Shown: positions 22,006 through 31,705, counted from the first letter of the stretch. The stretch is 64,000 nucleotides of DNA from Tenacibaculum holothuriorum (GCF_002120225.1 NZ_LAPZ01000011.1:62001-126000); one strand, 5' to 3'. Program-made: numbers and translations. Notes: generated by a model not told the origin, from the sequence alone.

Positions 22006-23484
22006 ATGAGCAAACATTTAACGAAAAGAGCAGAAGATTACTCAAAGTGGTATAACGAATTGATTGTAAAGGCTGATATGGCTGAAAACTCAGCTGTAAG
22101 AGGTTGTATGGTGATTAAACCCTACGGATTTGCAATCTGGGAAAAAATGCAAGCAGAGTTAGATAGAATGTTTAAAGAAACAGGACATCAAAATGCATAT
22201 TTTCCACTTTTTGTTCCTAAAAGTTTGTTCGAAGCTGAGGAGAAAAATGCAGAAGGTTTTGCTAAAGAGTGTGCAGTAGTAACTCATTATCGTTTGCAAA
22301 ATGACCCTGATAATGAAGGGAAGTTACGTGTAGATCCTGAAGCAAAACTAGAAGAAGAATTAGTGGTAAGACCAACTTCAGAAGCTATTATATGGAATAC
22401 CTATAAAGGATGGATTCAATCACATAGAGATTTACCATTATTAATTAACCAATGGGCTAACGTTGTTCGTTGGGAAATGCGTACACGTTTATTTTTACGT
22501 ACTGCAGAGTTTTTATGGCAAGAAGGTCATACAGCTCACGCAACAAAAGCTGAGGCTATAGCAGAAGCAAAACAAATGCAAGAAGTGTATGCAACGTTTG
22601 CAGAACAATTTATGGCAATGCCAGTAGTAAAGGGAGCAAAATCTGAAAGTGAACGTTTTGCTGGTGCAGATGATACATTAACTATTGAAGCTTTAATGCA
22701 AGATGGTAAAGCTTTACAAGCTGGTACTTCTCACTTCTTAGGGCAAAATTTTGCGAAAGCTTTTGATGTAAAGTATACGTCTAGAGAAGGGAAACAAGAA
22801 TATGTTTGGGCTACTTCTTGGGGAGTTTCAACACGTTTAATTGGTGGTTTAATTATGACGCACTCTGATGATGCTGGATTAGTATTACCTCCTAAGTTAG
22901 CGCCAATTCAAGTAGTGATTGTTCCTATATATAAAGGAGAAGAACAATTGAGTGCTATTTTCGATAAAGTAGATCCTATTATTAAGGAATTAAAAGCAAA
23001 GGGAGTTTCGGTTAAGTTTGATGATAGAGATACGATGCGTCCAGGAGCAAAATTTGCAGAATACGAATTAAAAGGTGTTCCTGTAAGAATTGCAATGGGT
23101 AAAAGAGATTTAGAAAACGGTACTGTTGAGGTTGCTCGTAGAGATACTTTTGAAAAACAAACCGTTGCTCAAGATGATGTGGTAACTACTGTTGAACAAT
23201 TATTAAATGATATTCAAGAGAGTCTTTATACGAAAGCTTTAAATTATAGAAGTGAACATACAACAGAGGTAAATACTTTTGATGAATTTAAAGATGTAAT
23301 TGAAAATAAAGGAGGATTTATTTCTGCTCACTGGGATGGAACAATTGAAACTGAAGATAAGATTAAAGAATTAACAAAAGCAACGATTAGGTGTATACCA
23401 AACGATGCTGTTGAAGAAGCAGGAGTATGTGTTTTTACAGGTAAGCCATCTACTAAAAGAGTACTGTTTGCAAAAGCGTATTAA
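22006..23484 (+). CDS. proS: Prolyl-tRNA synthetase
   Basis: Charges tRNA-Pro with proline in the cytosol. 492 residues from ATG 22006; the TTG at 22000 two codons upstream is possible but less likely. The class II core motifs are visible: RPTSEAIIW and the motif 2 region [27 protein letters not shown] zinc-site-like C-terminal domain follows, ending in FAKAY. The lack of the long editing insertion and the length make it the archaeal/eukaryote-type ProS common in Bacteroidota. It is transcribed alone, ahead of the tRNA-Glu genes. Confidence 0.97.
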   Translation: MSKHLTKRAEDYSKWYNELIVKADMAENSAVRGCMVIKPYGFAIWEKMQAELDRMFKETGHQNAYFPLFVPKSLFEAEEKNAEGFAKECAVVTHYRLQNDPDNEGKLRVDPEAKLEEELVVRPTSEAIIWNTYKGWIQSHRDLPLLINQWANVVRWEMRTRLFLRTAEFLWQEGHTAHATKAEAIAEAKQMQEVYATFAEQFMAMPVVKGAKSESERFAGADDTLTIEALMQDGKALQAGTSHFLGQNFAKAFDVKYTSREGKQEYVWATSWGVSTRLIGGLIMTHSDDAGLVLPPKLAPIQVVIVPIYKGEEQLSAIFDKVDPIIKELKAKGVSVKFDDRDTMRPGAKFAEYELKGVPVRIAMGKRDLENGTVEVARRDTFEKQTVAQDDVVTTVEQLLNDIQESLYTKALNYRSEHTTEVNTFDEFKDVIENKGGFISAHWDGTIETEDKIKELTKATIRCIPNDAVEEAGVCVFTGKPSTKRVLFAKAY

Positions 23485-23524
23485 AAAAACTTAAAAAAGT
23501 TTTGGTGCAATTCAAAAGAGTTTA

Positions 23525-23532
23525 TATATTTG
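23525..23532 (+). promoter_or_regulatory. Promoter of the first tRNA-Glu, TATATTTG(C)
   Basis: Perfect -7 match followed by CACCCGCAA; an almost identical promoter precedes the second copy. Confidence 0.7.
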
Positions 23533-23560
23533 CACCCGCAAACAAGAAATTGATTGTTTT

Positions 23561-23632
23561 GCTCCGTTCGTCTAGGGGTTAGGACGCCAGGTTTTCATCC
23601 TGGTAACACGGGTTCGAATCCCGTACGGAGTA
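23561..23632 (+). tRNA. tRNA-Glu (anticodon TTC), copy 1
   Basis: 72-nt cloverleaf: acceptor GCTCCGT / ACGGAGT (with a G-U at the first pair), anticodon stem CCAGG/CCTGG with loop TTTTCAT giving anticodon TTC, and T arm ACGGGTTCGAATCCCGT. The discriminator is A and CCA is not encoded. It is identical to copy 2. Confidence 0.97.
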
Positions 23633-23633
23633 C

Positions 23634-23660
23634 AAAGCTTCGAATTTATTTCGAAGCTTT
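23634..23660 (+). terminator. Terminator between the two tRNA-Glu genes
   Basis: 11-bp stem AAAGCTTCGAA (23634-23644) / TTCGAAGCTTT (23650-23660) followed by T residues. Confidence 0.8.
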
Positions 23661-23711
23661 TTTTATCAAAAAATAGAAATATTTTTTATTGCAGATATAA
23701 AAAGAAGTTTC

Positions 23712-23719
23712 TATATTTG
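23712..23719 (+). promoter_or_regulatory. Promoter of the second tRNA-Glu, TATATTTG(C)
   Basis: Perfect -7 match followed by CACCCGCAAT, as in the first copy. It probably also transcribes rpsT. Confidence 0.7.
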
Positions 23720-23746
23720 CACCCGCAATCAATTAGAGATTGTAAT

Positions 23747-23818
23747 GCTCCGTTCGTCTAGGGGTTAGGACGCCAGGTTTTCATCCTGGTAACACGGGTT
23801 CGAATCCCGTACGGAGTA
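23747..23818 (+). tRNA. tRNA-Glu (anticodon TTC), copy 2
   Basis: Base-for-base identical to copy 1 over all 72 nt, with its own promoter. No terminator separates it from rpsT, which starts 36 nt later, so the mature tRNA is likely cut from a tRNA-rpsT transcript. Confidence 0.97.
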
Positions 23819-23854
23819 CAAAAGTTTTTTTATAAACATTTAACGTTTAGTATA

Positions 23855-24106
23855 ATGGCAAATCATAAGTCAGCATTAAAGAGAATAAGAAGTAACGAAG
23901 CGAAGCGCTTAAGAAATAAATATCAGCATAAAACTACACGTAATGCTGTTAGAAAATTAAGGGCTACTACAGATAAGAAGGAAGCAGAAGGAATGTTTTC
24001 GTCAGTTGTTTCTATGTTAGATAAATTAGCAAAGAACAACATTATTCATAAGAATAAAGCGGCAAACTTAAAGTCAAAGTTGGCTAAGCATGTTGCAGCT
24101 TTATAA
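23855..24106 (+). CDS. rpsT: 30S ribosomal protein S20
   Basis: 83 residues, the standard length. It opens [26 protein letters not shown] and continues as long basic helices ([29 protein letters not shown]), which bind 16S rRNA in the small subunit. There is no obvious promoter of its own in the 36 nt after the tRNA, so it is probably transcribed from the tRNA-Glu promoter. A strong terminator follows. Confidence 0.98.
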   Translation: MANHKSALKRIRSNEAKRLRNKYQHKTTRNAVRKLRATTDKKEAEGMFSSVVSMLDKLAKNNIIHKNKAANLKSKLAKHVAAL

Positions 24107-24126
24107 GAGTTTTAAGGTTAGTTAAT

Positions 24127-24156
24127 AAAAAAGCATCTCGTATGAGATGCTTTTTT
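24127..24156 (+). terminator. Terminator of rpsT
   Basis: 13-bp perfect stem (24127-24139 / 24144-24156, core GCATCTC/GAGATGC) with loop GTAT and a T-run. Confidence 0.88.
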
Positions 24157-24159
24157 TTT

Positions 24160-24567
24160 ATGCATTATTTTATCTAAAATTCTGTTAAACTATTTTTTAA
24201 TAAGAAAGTTAATGAATTAGAAAAGTACTAATAGTTTGATTTTTAAATGTTAATCAAATAAAAATAGTTTTTATCCTATGCTTTATGTTGTTTTCATTGA
24301 ATATTACTACACCAGTATGAAGTGTGTAAAAATGATAATCATTGAGCTATAGATATTAATAGTACTTAAATGTGTTATTGAAGTTAAAGGAGAAAATGAA
24401 TTAAGGTTAGTGCTAAAATTAGATTTAGTTAATTAATAGAAAGAAGATTAATACTGAAGATAATAATGATGAATAAATAGCTAAAGTATTAGTGGTTAAA
24501 ATTGCTGAGAAAGAGATGATACTTCGTAAAAGGACTTTTTATTCAATAAGGGATTTGTGCTTCTTGT
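24160..24567. other. Gene-free AT-rich interval between convergent rpsT and rodA
   Basis: About 400 nt with no open frame of note, no tRNA and no repeat. The only recognisable signal is a Fur-box-like palindrome at 24331-24343. No TAnnTTTG promoter was found beside it. Confidence 0.6.
24331..24343. promoter_or_regulatory. Fur-box-like palindrome AATGATAATCATT
   Basis: A 6-1-6 inverted repeat equal to the central 13 bases of the classical Fur consensus. It lies between convergent genes with no gene start nearby, so it may be chance or may mark an unannotated small RNA. Confidence 0.3.
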
Positions 24568-25845
24568 TTACCAGTCATATTTTTTATGAGCATCAAGTCT
24601 TATGAAAATGAAGAGTAATAAAGTAAAGCCCCATAAGGAAGATCCTCCATAGCTAAAGAAAGGAAGAGGTATTCCAATTGTAGGTAAAAGACCTATTACC
24701 ATACCAATATTTACAATTACGTGAAAGAAAATTATTGATGCTACTCCGTAACCATATATTCTTCCAAATTTATTAGTATGCGTTTCTGCGAGGTATATGA
24801 TTCGATATAATAAAATCATAAAAAGAATAATAACTAAGCTACTTCCTAAGAATCCCCACTCTTCACCAACAGTGCTGAATATATAGTCTGTATGCTGTTC
24901 TGGTACAAAATCTCCCTGAGTTCTGTCTCCTTGTAAAAAACCTTTTCCAAAAAAACCTCCAGAGCTTACTGTTAATTCTGATTGATGTGAGTTGTAACCA
25001 ATGCCTCTTGTGTCTTTAATTTTTCCTAATAAGATATCGAAACGATCTTTTTGATGTTGTTCAAATACATTAGTGTAGGTGTATCCTACAGCAAAAATAA
25101 ATGTGCTTAAAGCTAAATATGCACCTACTACTATGGGCCAATTAAAGCGAATAAACTGTTTGTTTTTATATACGTTATAAATTATAGCTATAGTTAGGAT
25201 TGAAATTACAGTAATTAATACCCATTTTGTACCAAAATAAACGGTAAGTAAGAACAATACGATTGCTGTTACTCCTAAAATGAAATAGTTTAATGTTAAC
25301 CCTTCTCTGTTTAATACAAAAAAGAAAGAGAAATAGATAAGAACAGATCCCATATCTGGTTGTAATGCTATAAAAAATGCAGGTAAAAACATTACAATAA
25401 ATGCCTTAACTTGATTTTTTAAAAGCTTTAGATTGTACTGTCGATCACTCATTAATTTTGCTAAAGCTAGAGCTGTAAAAGCTTTTGCAAATTCTGAAGG
25501 TTGTAATCCTATTCCGCCAAAGTTATACCAAGAGGTGGCTCCGTTAATTTTCTTTCCTATAACTAATACTCCAGCTAATAAAACTAGTGAGAATATATAG
25601 AGAACACTTGCAAATTGTTCATAGAATTTAGAGTTAAAAAAGAGAATAAAAACCATTAAAGGAACACTTGCGCAAATAAATATTAATTGCTTACCATATT
25701 TAGTGGAAAAATCAAATAATTGAGTAGCAGTATCTGTAGATGAGGCAGCGTAAATATTCATCCATCCAAAACCAACAAGAATAAAATAGATTAGTATTAA
25801 TACCCAGTCTATACTAGCAAATATGTTATTTCGTTCCTGACGCAA
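24568..25845 (-). CDS. rodA: Rod shape-determining protein RodA (SEDS glycosyltransferase)
   Basis: 425 residues with about ten membrane helices. RodA polymerises lipid II into glycan strands together with PBP2 during elongation. SEDS signatures are visible: the periplasmic loop with SGGFFGKGFLQGDRTQGDFVPEQHTDYIF and GEEWGFLG, and near the end GLLPTIGIPLPFFSYGGSSL. The start is a TTG at 25845 inside the 3' end of the PBP2 gene (20-nt overlap); no ATG fits before the first helix. It is the last gene of the mre operon. Confidence 0.96.
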   Translation of the reverse strand: MRQERNNIFASIDWVLILIYFILVGFGWMNIYAASSTDTATQLFDFSTKYGKQLIFICASVPLMVFILFFNSKFYEQFASVLYIFSLVLLAGVLVIGKKINGATSWYNFGGIGLQPSEFAKAFTALALAKLMSDRQYNLKLLKNQVKAFIVMFLPAFFIALQPDMGSVLIYFSFFFVLNREGLTLNYFILGVTAIVLFLLTVYFGTKWVLITVISILTIAIIYNVYKNKQFIRFNWPIVVGAYLALSTFIFAVGYTYTNVFEQHQKDRFDILLGKIKDTRGIGYNSHQSELTVSSGGFFGKGFLQGDRTQGDFVPEQHTDYIFSTVGEEWGFLGSSLVIILFMILLYRIIYLAETHTNKFGRIYGYGVASIIFFHVIVNIGMVIGLLPTIGIPLPFFSYGGSSLWGFTLLLFIFIRLDAHKKYDW

Positions 25846-27709
25846 TGGTATCGTGCTTTTTTATTAGTTTATCGTATTCTTTTTGAAGACTAAAATTAAC
25901 CATTCTGTCTTCTAAATTTTTTCTAGTGGTTGTACCCGTAAGATATTTTTCAATCATTAAACTAGTAACTGGTGCAGCAATTGTTGAACCATAACCTCCG
26001 TTTTCAACAAAAACAGCCATGGCAATTTTAGGATTATCTTTTGGAGCAAAAGCAATTAGAATAGAGTGGTCGGGAGCTTGTACTTTTTTACCATCAACAA
26101 TTTTAATTTTGTTTTCTGCAGTACCCGTTTTTCCACAAATGTCTAACCCATCTACTTGATACCATTTAGCGGTTCCGTAAGTAAAAACATCGTGCATAGC
26201 ATCAATGGCAATTGGAAAATGTTCTTTATCAATAGTTGTGTGTCTTTTTACTGTATATGTAGAGTCTGTTATGGATTGGTTATTTATTTTTTTAACAATG
26301 TGTGGTGTGTAGAAAAAACCTTTGTTGGCAATAGCTGCAGTCATATTTGCTAACTGCATTGGTGTTGTTAAAATTTCACCTTGACCGATAGCGTTAGATA
26401 TGGTGTAGGTCGATCTCCATCGATTTTTATACCATCTATTATAGAATTTTGCATCTGGAATTACACCTTTTCTTCCTGAGGGTAAATCATAGCCTAGATA
26501 ATTTCCAAGTCCAAAACTTTCCGCATGTTTGTTCCAAGCTTCTATTCCGATATTTGGATTATCAGCTTTATCTAAAATTCTTTTGTAAGTCGTTGCAAAA
26601 AAACTATTACAAGATTTAGCGATTGCTGTTTTTAAACGAATGGGTCTACCTACAATTCCACAGTGACAACCCATAAACTCATTTTTACGTTTTCCGTACT
26701 TGTAACCATGCTTGCAGTAGACGTATGTGCTTTCGTCAATAACATTTTCTTGTAAACCAATTAATCCATTTATGATTTTAAAAGGAGAACCTGGAGGGTA
26801 CATTGCTTGTAAACCTCTGTCGAATGTAGGTGTATTAATGGTGTCATTAAAAAGTCTCACAGAATTGGGTGAACGTTTTCTTCCTACTAATAAATTAGGA
26901 TCGTAAGAAGGAGCTGTAATTAAAGCTAGTATTTCGCCAGTAGCAGGCTCAATTGCAACAATTCCTCCTCGTTTACCTCGCATTAACTTTTCTCCATACT
27001 GTTGAAGTTTAGAATCTATAGTTAATGTTAAGTCGTTACCAGCTAACGCTAAGGTATCATATTTGCCTTTTTTATATGAACCAGTTATTTTATTTAGGTT
27101 ATTTCTTTTAAAGTGTTTTTTTCCTTTAACACCACGAAGTTCGTTTTCGTATTGGGCTTCAACCCCCATCTTTCCAATTAGTTCCCCTTGTTCGTAGTAG
27201 TTACTGGTTCGTGCTTTTTGTTCGTTTACTTCACTAATATATCCTAAGACATTGGCAGCGGATTTAATTGGGTAATCTCTAATAATACGTTTCTGAATAT
27301 AGAACCCTTTGTATTTAGGTAGTTTTTCTTGCAAGTAAGCGAAATCTTCTTTTGCTAGCTGTTTTAAGAATACTGAAGGAAGCCATCTTGCATATCTTTC
27401 AGCTTTTTTGAATCGCTTTACAAAGCTCTTCTTGTCTATTTTTAATAGTTTGCAAAACTCTAAAGTGTCAATTTGTTTAACTTCTTTAGGAACTACCATT
27501 ACATCGTAAGAAAGTTGATTGGCAACTAATAATTCTCCATTACGATCGTATACATAACCTCTTTCTGGGTAATCGTATTCAATTTTTACGGTAGCGCCAT
27601 ATATTGGGTTTTGATTTCCACCACGAACAATTTGTAGTTGAAATAACCTAATAATATATATTAAGCTAACTAAAGCGATTAAAAAGATGAGTAAAAAACT
27701 ACGTTTCAT
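25826..27709 (-). CDS. mrdA: Penicillin-binding protein 2 (elongasome transpeptidase)
   Basis: 627 residues. An N-terminal membrane anchor (about 4-24) is followed by a pedestal/dimerisation domain and the transpeptidase domain. The acyl-enzyme serine is S308 in SPFK (SxxK). The second motif is S366-C-N368, and the third is K527-T-G in CGKTGTAEN. It cross-links peptidoglycan with RodA during side-wall growth. It overlaps mreD by 4 nt and rodA by 20 nt. A cysteine/histidine cluster near residues 332-350 (YCKHG, GCHCG) could hold zinc, as in some PBP2s; this is inference. Confidence 0.96.
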   Translation of the reverse strand: MKRSFLLIFLIALVSLIYIIRLFQLQIVRGGNQNPIYGATVKIEYDYPERGYVYDRNGELLVANQLSYDVMVVPKEVKQIDTLEFCKLLKIDKKSFVKRFKKAERYARWLPSVFLKQLAKEDFAYLQEKLPKYKGFYIQKRIIRDYPIKSAANVLGYISEVNEQKARTSNYYEQGELIGKMGVEAQYENELRGVKGKKHFKRNNLNKITGSYKKGKYDTLALAGNDLTLTIDSKLQQYGEKLMRGKRGGIVAIEPATGEILALITAPSYDPNLLVGRKRSPNSVRLFNDTINTPTFDRGLQAMYPPGSPFKIINGLIGLQENVIDESTYVYCKHGYKYGKRKNEFMGCHCGIVGRPIRLKTAIAKSCNSFFATTYKRILDKADNPNIGIEAWNKHAESFGLGNYLGYDLPSGRKGVIPDAKFYNRWYKNRWRSTYTISNAIGQGEILTTPMQLANMTAAIANKGFFYTPHIVKKINNQSITDSTYTVKRHTTIDKEHFPIAIDAMHDVFTYGTAKWYQVDGLDICGKTGTAENKIKIVDGKKVQAPDHSILIAFAPKDNPKIAMAVFVENGGYGSTIAAPVTSLMIEKYLTGTTTRKNLEDRMVNFSLQKEYDKLIKKHDTIASGTK

Positions 27710-28212
27710 GAATCTTTTTTACTGAAAATAAAACTTCCTAAAAAATACAAAATTAACGTAAATACAGTCGAAAAAATTGTATTTAACAATACATTAGTAA
27801 AATTTGAAAACCCGAAGTTAATTAGTGTAAATAAAAGAAAATGATGTATTAATGTGAGTAAAGCTACATAGTTAAAAACTTTATCGAAAGTTTCTAATTT
27901 TAAATTGAAAGTAGAAAGCTCTGATGAAGTCTTTCTAAAAATAGTTCTTATAAAAAACACACGAATGTATGCTATAAATAAGATTGAAAATGCATTTACT
28001 CCACCTAGATTAGAAAAAGCATCAACACAAAGACCTAATAAAAAAGATAGAAATAAAAATGGAAACCTGTTGTTTCTTACTGGATACAAAAATACAAATG
28101 CTATATAGAGATACGGATTAATATACCCTAAAAACAATACATTGTTTAAGACTAATACTTGCAAAAAAAGCAAAAAGAAAAATAAAAAAGCTATGTATAA
28201 GGTTTTATTCAT
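27706..28212 (-). CDS. mreD: Rod shape-determining protein MreD
   Basis: 168 residues with five to six membrane helices and short loops, starting MNKTLYIAFLFFFLLFLQVLVLNNVLFLGYINPYLY, the usual MreD opening with YINP. It is an inner-membrane partner of MreC in the elongation complex. It overlaps mreC by 8 nt and mrdA by 4 nt. Identification rests mainly on order and topology, since MreD sequences diverge. Confidence 0.9.
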   Translation of the reverse strand: MNKTLYIAFLFFFLLFLQVLVLNNVLFLGYINPYLYIAFVFLYPVRNNRFPFLFLSFLLGLCVDAFSNLGGVNAFSILFIAYIRVFFIRTIFRKTSSELSTFNLKLETFDKVFNYVALLTLIHHFLLFTLINFGFSNFTNVLLNTIFSTVFTLILYFLGSFIFSKKDS

Positions 28213-29032
28213 TCGGTTTGTTTTGCAACGTTTTTATTTCTTCTTTATCTAAACTTATTATTATATCGACATAGCCTAGGTTAGTCATGTCGTTAAATAA
28301 TTTAATATCAATGGTGTTTGATGCTGTTATTTTATCAGGAACGTTAGCAACAGTACCAATTAAAATTCCTTCAGGAAAAATAGTTGATTTTCCTCCAGTA
28401 ATTATAGTATCTCCAACATTGTAAGTAGCTTGTCTTGGAATATCGGTTAACTGAACAATATTAGTGTTCTTTCCGTCCCAAATTAAAGTTCCGAAGTGGA
28501 ATCCGTTTTTAAAACGAGCATTAATTTTACTGTTTTTATTTAAAATGGATTGAACTCTGGCATAACTTCCAGAAACATTATCGGTAATTCCAATAATTCC
28601 TTTGCTGTTTACAACAGCCATTTCTTTTTTTAGCCCGTTTTTACTTCCTCTGTTAACTGTTAGAAAGTTGAATGGAGTAGTGTAATTATTACTTGTGATT
28701 TTTCCATTTACAAAAGAAAATTTCTGTTTGAAAATAGAGTCGTTTTTCTGTGTTAATGTTACAGAATCAATTATAGTATTGTATTGTTGAAGTAAGTTTT
28801 TAAGTCGAGTATTTTCTTCAGAAAGTAATTTGTTCTGACTTTTTAAGTTCATGTATTCAGAAATATTAGAAGTTTTTTCTTGAATACCTCCAGTAATAAA
28901 ATTTGTTGAACTAATAAATTTACTTCTATGAAAAGAATGATTGTTAATAATTAATGCAACAGCGATTATTTCGAGAAATAAGAAAAAAAGAAAATACTTA
29001 TACTTCTGAAAGAAATAAATAAGCTGTTGCAT
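28205..29032 (-). CDS. mreC: Rod shape-determining protein MreC
   Basis: 275 residues: one membrane helix (about 12-29), a coiled coil (about 55-90, LKSQNKLLSEENTRLKNLLQQYN), then the beta-barrel domains with FNFLTVNRGSKNGLKKEMAVVNSKGIIGIT and TLIWDGKN, GDTIITGGKSTIFPEGILIGTV. It links cytoplasmic MreB to PBP2/RodA in the periplasm. It follows mreB by 16 nt and overlaps mreD. Confidence 0.95.
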   Translation of the reverse strand: MQQLIYFFQKYKYFLFFLFLEIIAVALIINNHSFHRSKFISSTNFITGGIQEKTSNISEYMNLKSQNKLLSEENTRLKNLLQQYNTIIDSVTLTQKNDSIFKQKFSFVNGKITSNNYTTPFNFLTVNRGSKNGLKKEMAVVNSKGIIGITDNVSGSYARVQSILNKNSKINARFKNGFHFGTLIWDGKNTNIVQLTDIPRQATYNVGDTIITGGKSTIFPEGILIGTVANVPDKITASNTIDIKLFNDMTNLGYVDIIISLDKEEIKTLQNKPNE

Positions 29033-29048
29033 AAATTATCATTGTGTT

Positions 29049-30077
29049 TTATTTAAGTAATACTGTTTTGTATTTCTCAATATTTTTAAGTGCAATTCCA
29101 GTACCTCTAACCACTGCACGTAATGGATCTTCGGCTACATAAACAGGTAGGTCTGTTTTTCTAGATAAACGCTTGTCTAAACCACGTAACATAGAACCAC
29201 CACCTGCTAAATAAATACCAGTATTGTAAATATCGGCAGCTAATTCTGGTGGAGTTTTAGATAAGGTTTCCATAACTGCATCTTCGATACGTAAAATAGA
29301 TTTATCTAATGCTTTCGCAATTTCACGATACGATACTTGTACTTGTTTAGGTTTACCACTTAATAAATCACGTCCTTGAACCATCATATCGTCTGGTGGC
29401 GTGTCTAAATCTTCAGTAGCAGAGCCTATTTGAATTTTGATTTTTTCAGCAGTAGTTTCTCCAACATGTAAGTTGTGTTGCGTACGCATGTAATACATAA
29501 TATCACTTGTAAATAAATCACCAGCAACTTTTACCGATTGATCGCATACAATACCTGCCAAAGCAATAACAGCAATTTCTGTAGTTCCTCCACCTATGTC
29601 AATAATCATATTTCCTTTAGGTTCCATAATATCAATACCAACCCCAATTGCAGCTGCCATTGGTTCGTAAATCAAATAGATTTCTTTAGCATTCATATGA
29701 CGACCAGAGTCAATAACCGCACGTTTTTCTACTTCTGTAATACCAGACGGAATACAAATAACCATTCGTAATGATGGTGGGAAAAGCTTCTTTTTAATTG
29801 CAGGAATTTGCTTAACAAATTCTTTAATCATTTCTTCTGAAGCTTGAAAATCTGCGATAACTCCGTCTTTTAATGGACGAATAGTTTTTATGTTTTCATG
29901 AGTTTTTCCTTGCATTCTATTGGCTTCATGACCAGTGGCAATAATTTTTCCAGTTAGTCTGTTTCTTGCAACAATAGAAGGACTGTCTATTACAACTTTT
30001 CCGTTGTGAATGATTAAGGTATTTGCGGTTCCTAAATCTACCGCAATGTCTTCAGTCATGAAATCAAAAAAACCCAT
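29049..30077 (-). CDS. mreB: Rod shape-determining protein MreB
   Basis: 342 residues; bacterial actin that guides side-wall synthesis. Actin-fold nucleotide motifs are present: phosphate 1 IAVDLGTANTLI, connect 1/phosphate 2 MIIDIGGGTTEIAV, and the adenosine motif YLAGGGSMLRGLDKRL. The start MGFFDFMTEDIAVD is standard, with a short amphipathic N-terminus. It is the first of the five-gene mreBCD-mrdA-rodA run, which is tightly overlapped, so translation is probably coupled. Confidence 0.98.
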   Translation of the reverse strand: MGFFDFMTEDIAVDLGTANTLIIHNGKVVIDSPSIVARNRLTGKIIATGHEANRMQGKTHENIKTIRPLKDGVIADFQASEEMIKEFVKQIPAIKKKLFPPSLRMVICIPSGITEVEKRAVIDSGRHMNAKEIYLIYEPMAAAIGVGIDIMEPKGNMIIDIGGGTTEIAVIALAGIVCDQSVKVAGDLFTSDIMYYMRTQHNLHVGETTAEKIKIQIGSATEDLDTPPDDMMVQGRDLLSGKPKQVQVSYREIAKALDKSILRIEDAVMETLSKTPPELAADIYNTGIYLAGGGSMLRGLDKRLSRKTDLPVYVAEDPLRAVVRGTGIALKNIEKYKTVLLK

Positions 30078-30155
30078 ATGGTATTATGTTATCTAAATTT
30101 AAGTGGAATCTTACAAATCTACTAAAAATCTGCTTTGATTCTACAACTAAAATTA

Positions 30156-31682
30156 TTAATGTTTAAAATGTCTGGTTCCAGTAAAAACCATAGCAACGTT
30201 ATTGTTGTTACAATAGTCAATGCTTAATTGATCTTTAATTGAACCTCCTGGTTGAATTACGCTTTTTATACCTGCTTTATCTGCAATTTCTACACAATCA
30301 GGAAAAGGAAAAAATGCATCACTTGCCATAACAGCATTTTCCAAATTGAAGTTGAAGTTTTTAGCTTTTTCAATAGCTTGTCTTAAAGCATCAACTCTAC
30401 TTGTTTGTCCAGTTCCACTAGCACATAATTGTTTGTTTTTAGTCAAAACAATTGTATTAGATTTTGTGTGCTTACAAATTTTAGAGGCAAATAGTAAATC
30501 CTCTAACTCACTTTCGGTTGGTTTATTGTTAGTTGCGTACGATAAATCCTCTAAACGATCGGTTTTATTGTCTTTATCTTGAATTAACAATCCGTTTAAA
30601 GCAGTTCTTACATTTTGAGCTGGTAATTCAACTTCTTTTTGAACTAATAAAACTCTGTTTTTCTTTCCTTTTAAAATTTCTAAAGCGTCATCGTTAAATG
30701 CCGGAGCAATTACTACTTCGCAGAAAAGTTTATGAATTTCTTCAGCAGTAGCTTTGTCAATAGTAGTATTACTAATTAAAATACCTCCAAAAGCAGAAAC
30801 AGGATCTCCAGCTAAAGCATCTACATAGGCTTGGTAAACTGTTTCTCTTTGAGCAAAACCACAAGCATTGTTATGTTTTAAAATAGCAAATGTTGGTGCT
30901 TCGTCTTTAAATTCGTTCATTAAGTTAACAGCAGCATCTACATCTAATAAATTGTTATAACTTAGTTCTTTACCGTGTAATTTGTCGAACATTGCGTCTA
31001 AATCTCCAAAGAAATATCCTTGTTGGTGTGGATTCTCTCCATAACGTAATGTTTTAGAAGTAGTTTCGCTTGCTTTATAAACGATTTCCTCTTCGTTGAA
31101 ATAATTGAAAATAGCTGTATCGTAATGGGATGAAATGTTAAATGCTTTAGCAGCAAATTTCTTCCTATCATTAATATTTGTTTCTCCGTTATTTTCTGAA
31201 ATGATGTTTAAAAACTCATCATATTGTTCCATTGAAGAAACAATAAATGTGTCTTTAAAGTTTTTAGCAGCTGCTCTAATAAGAGAAATTCCTCCAATAT
31301 CAATTTTTTCAATAATATCTTGTTCTGCAGCTCCAGAAGCAACTGTTTTTTCAAAAGGATATAAATCAACAATTACTAAATCTATCTGCGGAATTTCATA
31401 TTCCTCTAATTCAGCAACATCTCCTTCATGATTTTGACGATTTAGAATTCCGCCAAATACTTTTGGGTGTAGTGTTTTTACTCTACCTCCTAAAATAGAT
31501 GGATAAGAAGTTACATCTTCTACAGGTACTACATTAATACCTAAATCTTTGATGAATTTTTCGGTACCTCCAGTAGAATAAATAGTAACATTAAGCTCAT
31601 TTAGCTTCTTAACAATAGGCTCTAATCCGTCTTTGTGAAATACAGAGATTAATGCCGATTTAATCGTTTTTGTAGTGTTCAT
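30156..31682 (-). CDS. purH: Bifunctional AICAR transformylase / IMP cyclohydrolase
   Basis: The start is set to ATG 31682 (508 aa, MNTTKTIKSALISVFHKDGL), since the upstream ATG at 31736 lies before the promoter. The N-terminal MGS-like IMP cyclohydrolase domain has YSTGGTEKFIKDLG and LGGRVKTLHPKVFGGIL. The C-terminal transformylase domain has LKHNNACGFA, SAFGG and the closing ASDAFFPFPD. The enzyme performs the last two steps of IMP synthesis in the cytosol. The promoter -7 box (TAGTTTTG, 31713-31706) gives an mRNA starting with CTTAACAACACAAC, as for rpe. The mre genes follow 79 nt downstream. Confidence 0.97.
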   Translation of the reverse strand: MNTTKTIKSALISVFHKDGLEPIVKKLNELNVTIYSTGGTEKFIKDLGINVVPVEDVTSYPSILGGRVKTLHPKVFGGILNRQNHEGDVAELEEYEIPQIDLVIVDLYPFEKTVASGAAEQDIIEKIDIGGISLIRAAAKNFKDTFIVSSMEQYDEFLNIISENNGETNINDRKKFAAKAFNISSHYDTAIFNYFNEEEIVYKASETTSKTLRYGENPHQQGYFFGDLDAMFDKLHGKELSYNNLLDVDAAVNLMNEFKDEAPTFAILKHNNACGFAQRETVYQAYVDALAGDPVSAFGGILISNTTIDKATAEEIHKLFCEVVIAPAFNDDALEILKGKKNRVLLVQKEVELPAQNVRTALNGLLIQDKDNKTDRLEDLSYATNNKPTESELEDLLFASKICKHTKSNTIVLTKNKQLCASGTGQTSRVDALRQAIEKAKNFNFNLENAVMASDAFFPFPDCVEIADKAGIKSVIQPGGSIKDQLSIDYCNNNNVAMVFTGTRHFKH

Positions 31683-31687
31683 TTGTT

Positions 31688-31701
31688 GTTGTGTTGTTAA
31701 G
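31688..31701 (-). promoter_or_regulatory. 5'-terminal leader segment of purH mRNA, CTTAACAACACAAC
   Basis: Begins 5 nt after the -7 box and ends 5 nt before the ATG. It is identical to the rpe leader (13633-13620), and both are perfectly complementary to 61217-61230 of the candidate small RNA. Confidence 0.55.
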
Positions 31702-31705
31702 CGAA

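Noticed and set aside
24160-24567. Hidden short protein genes in the 400-nt convergent interval
   Set aside because: All frames are broken by many stop codons and none has a plausible start with native composition.
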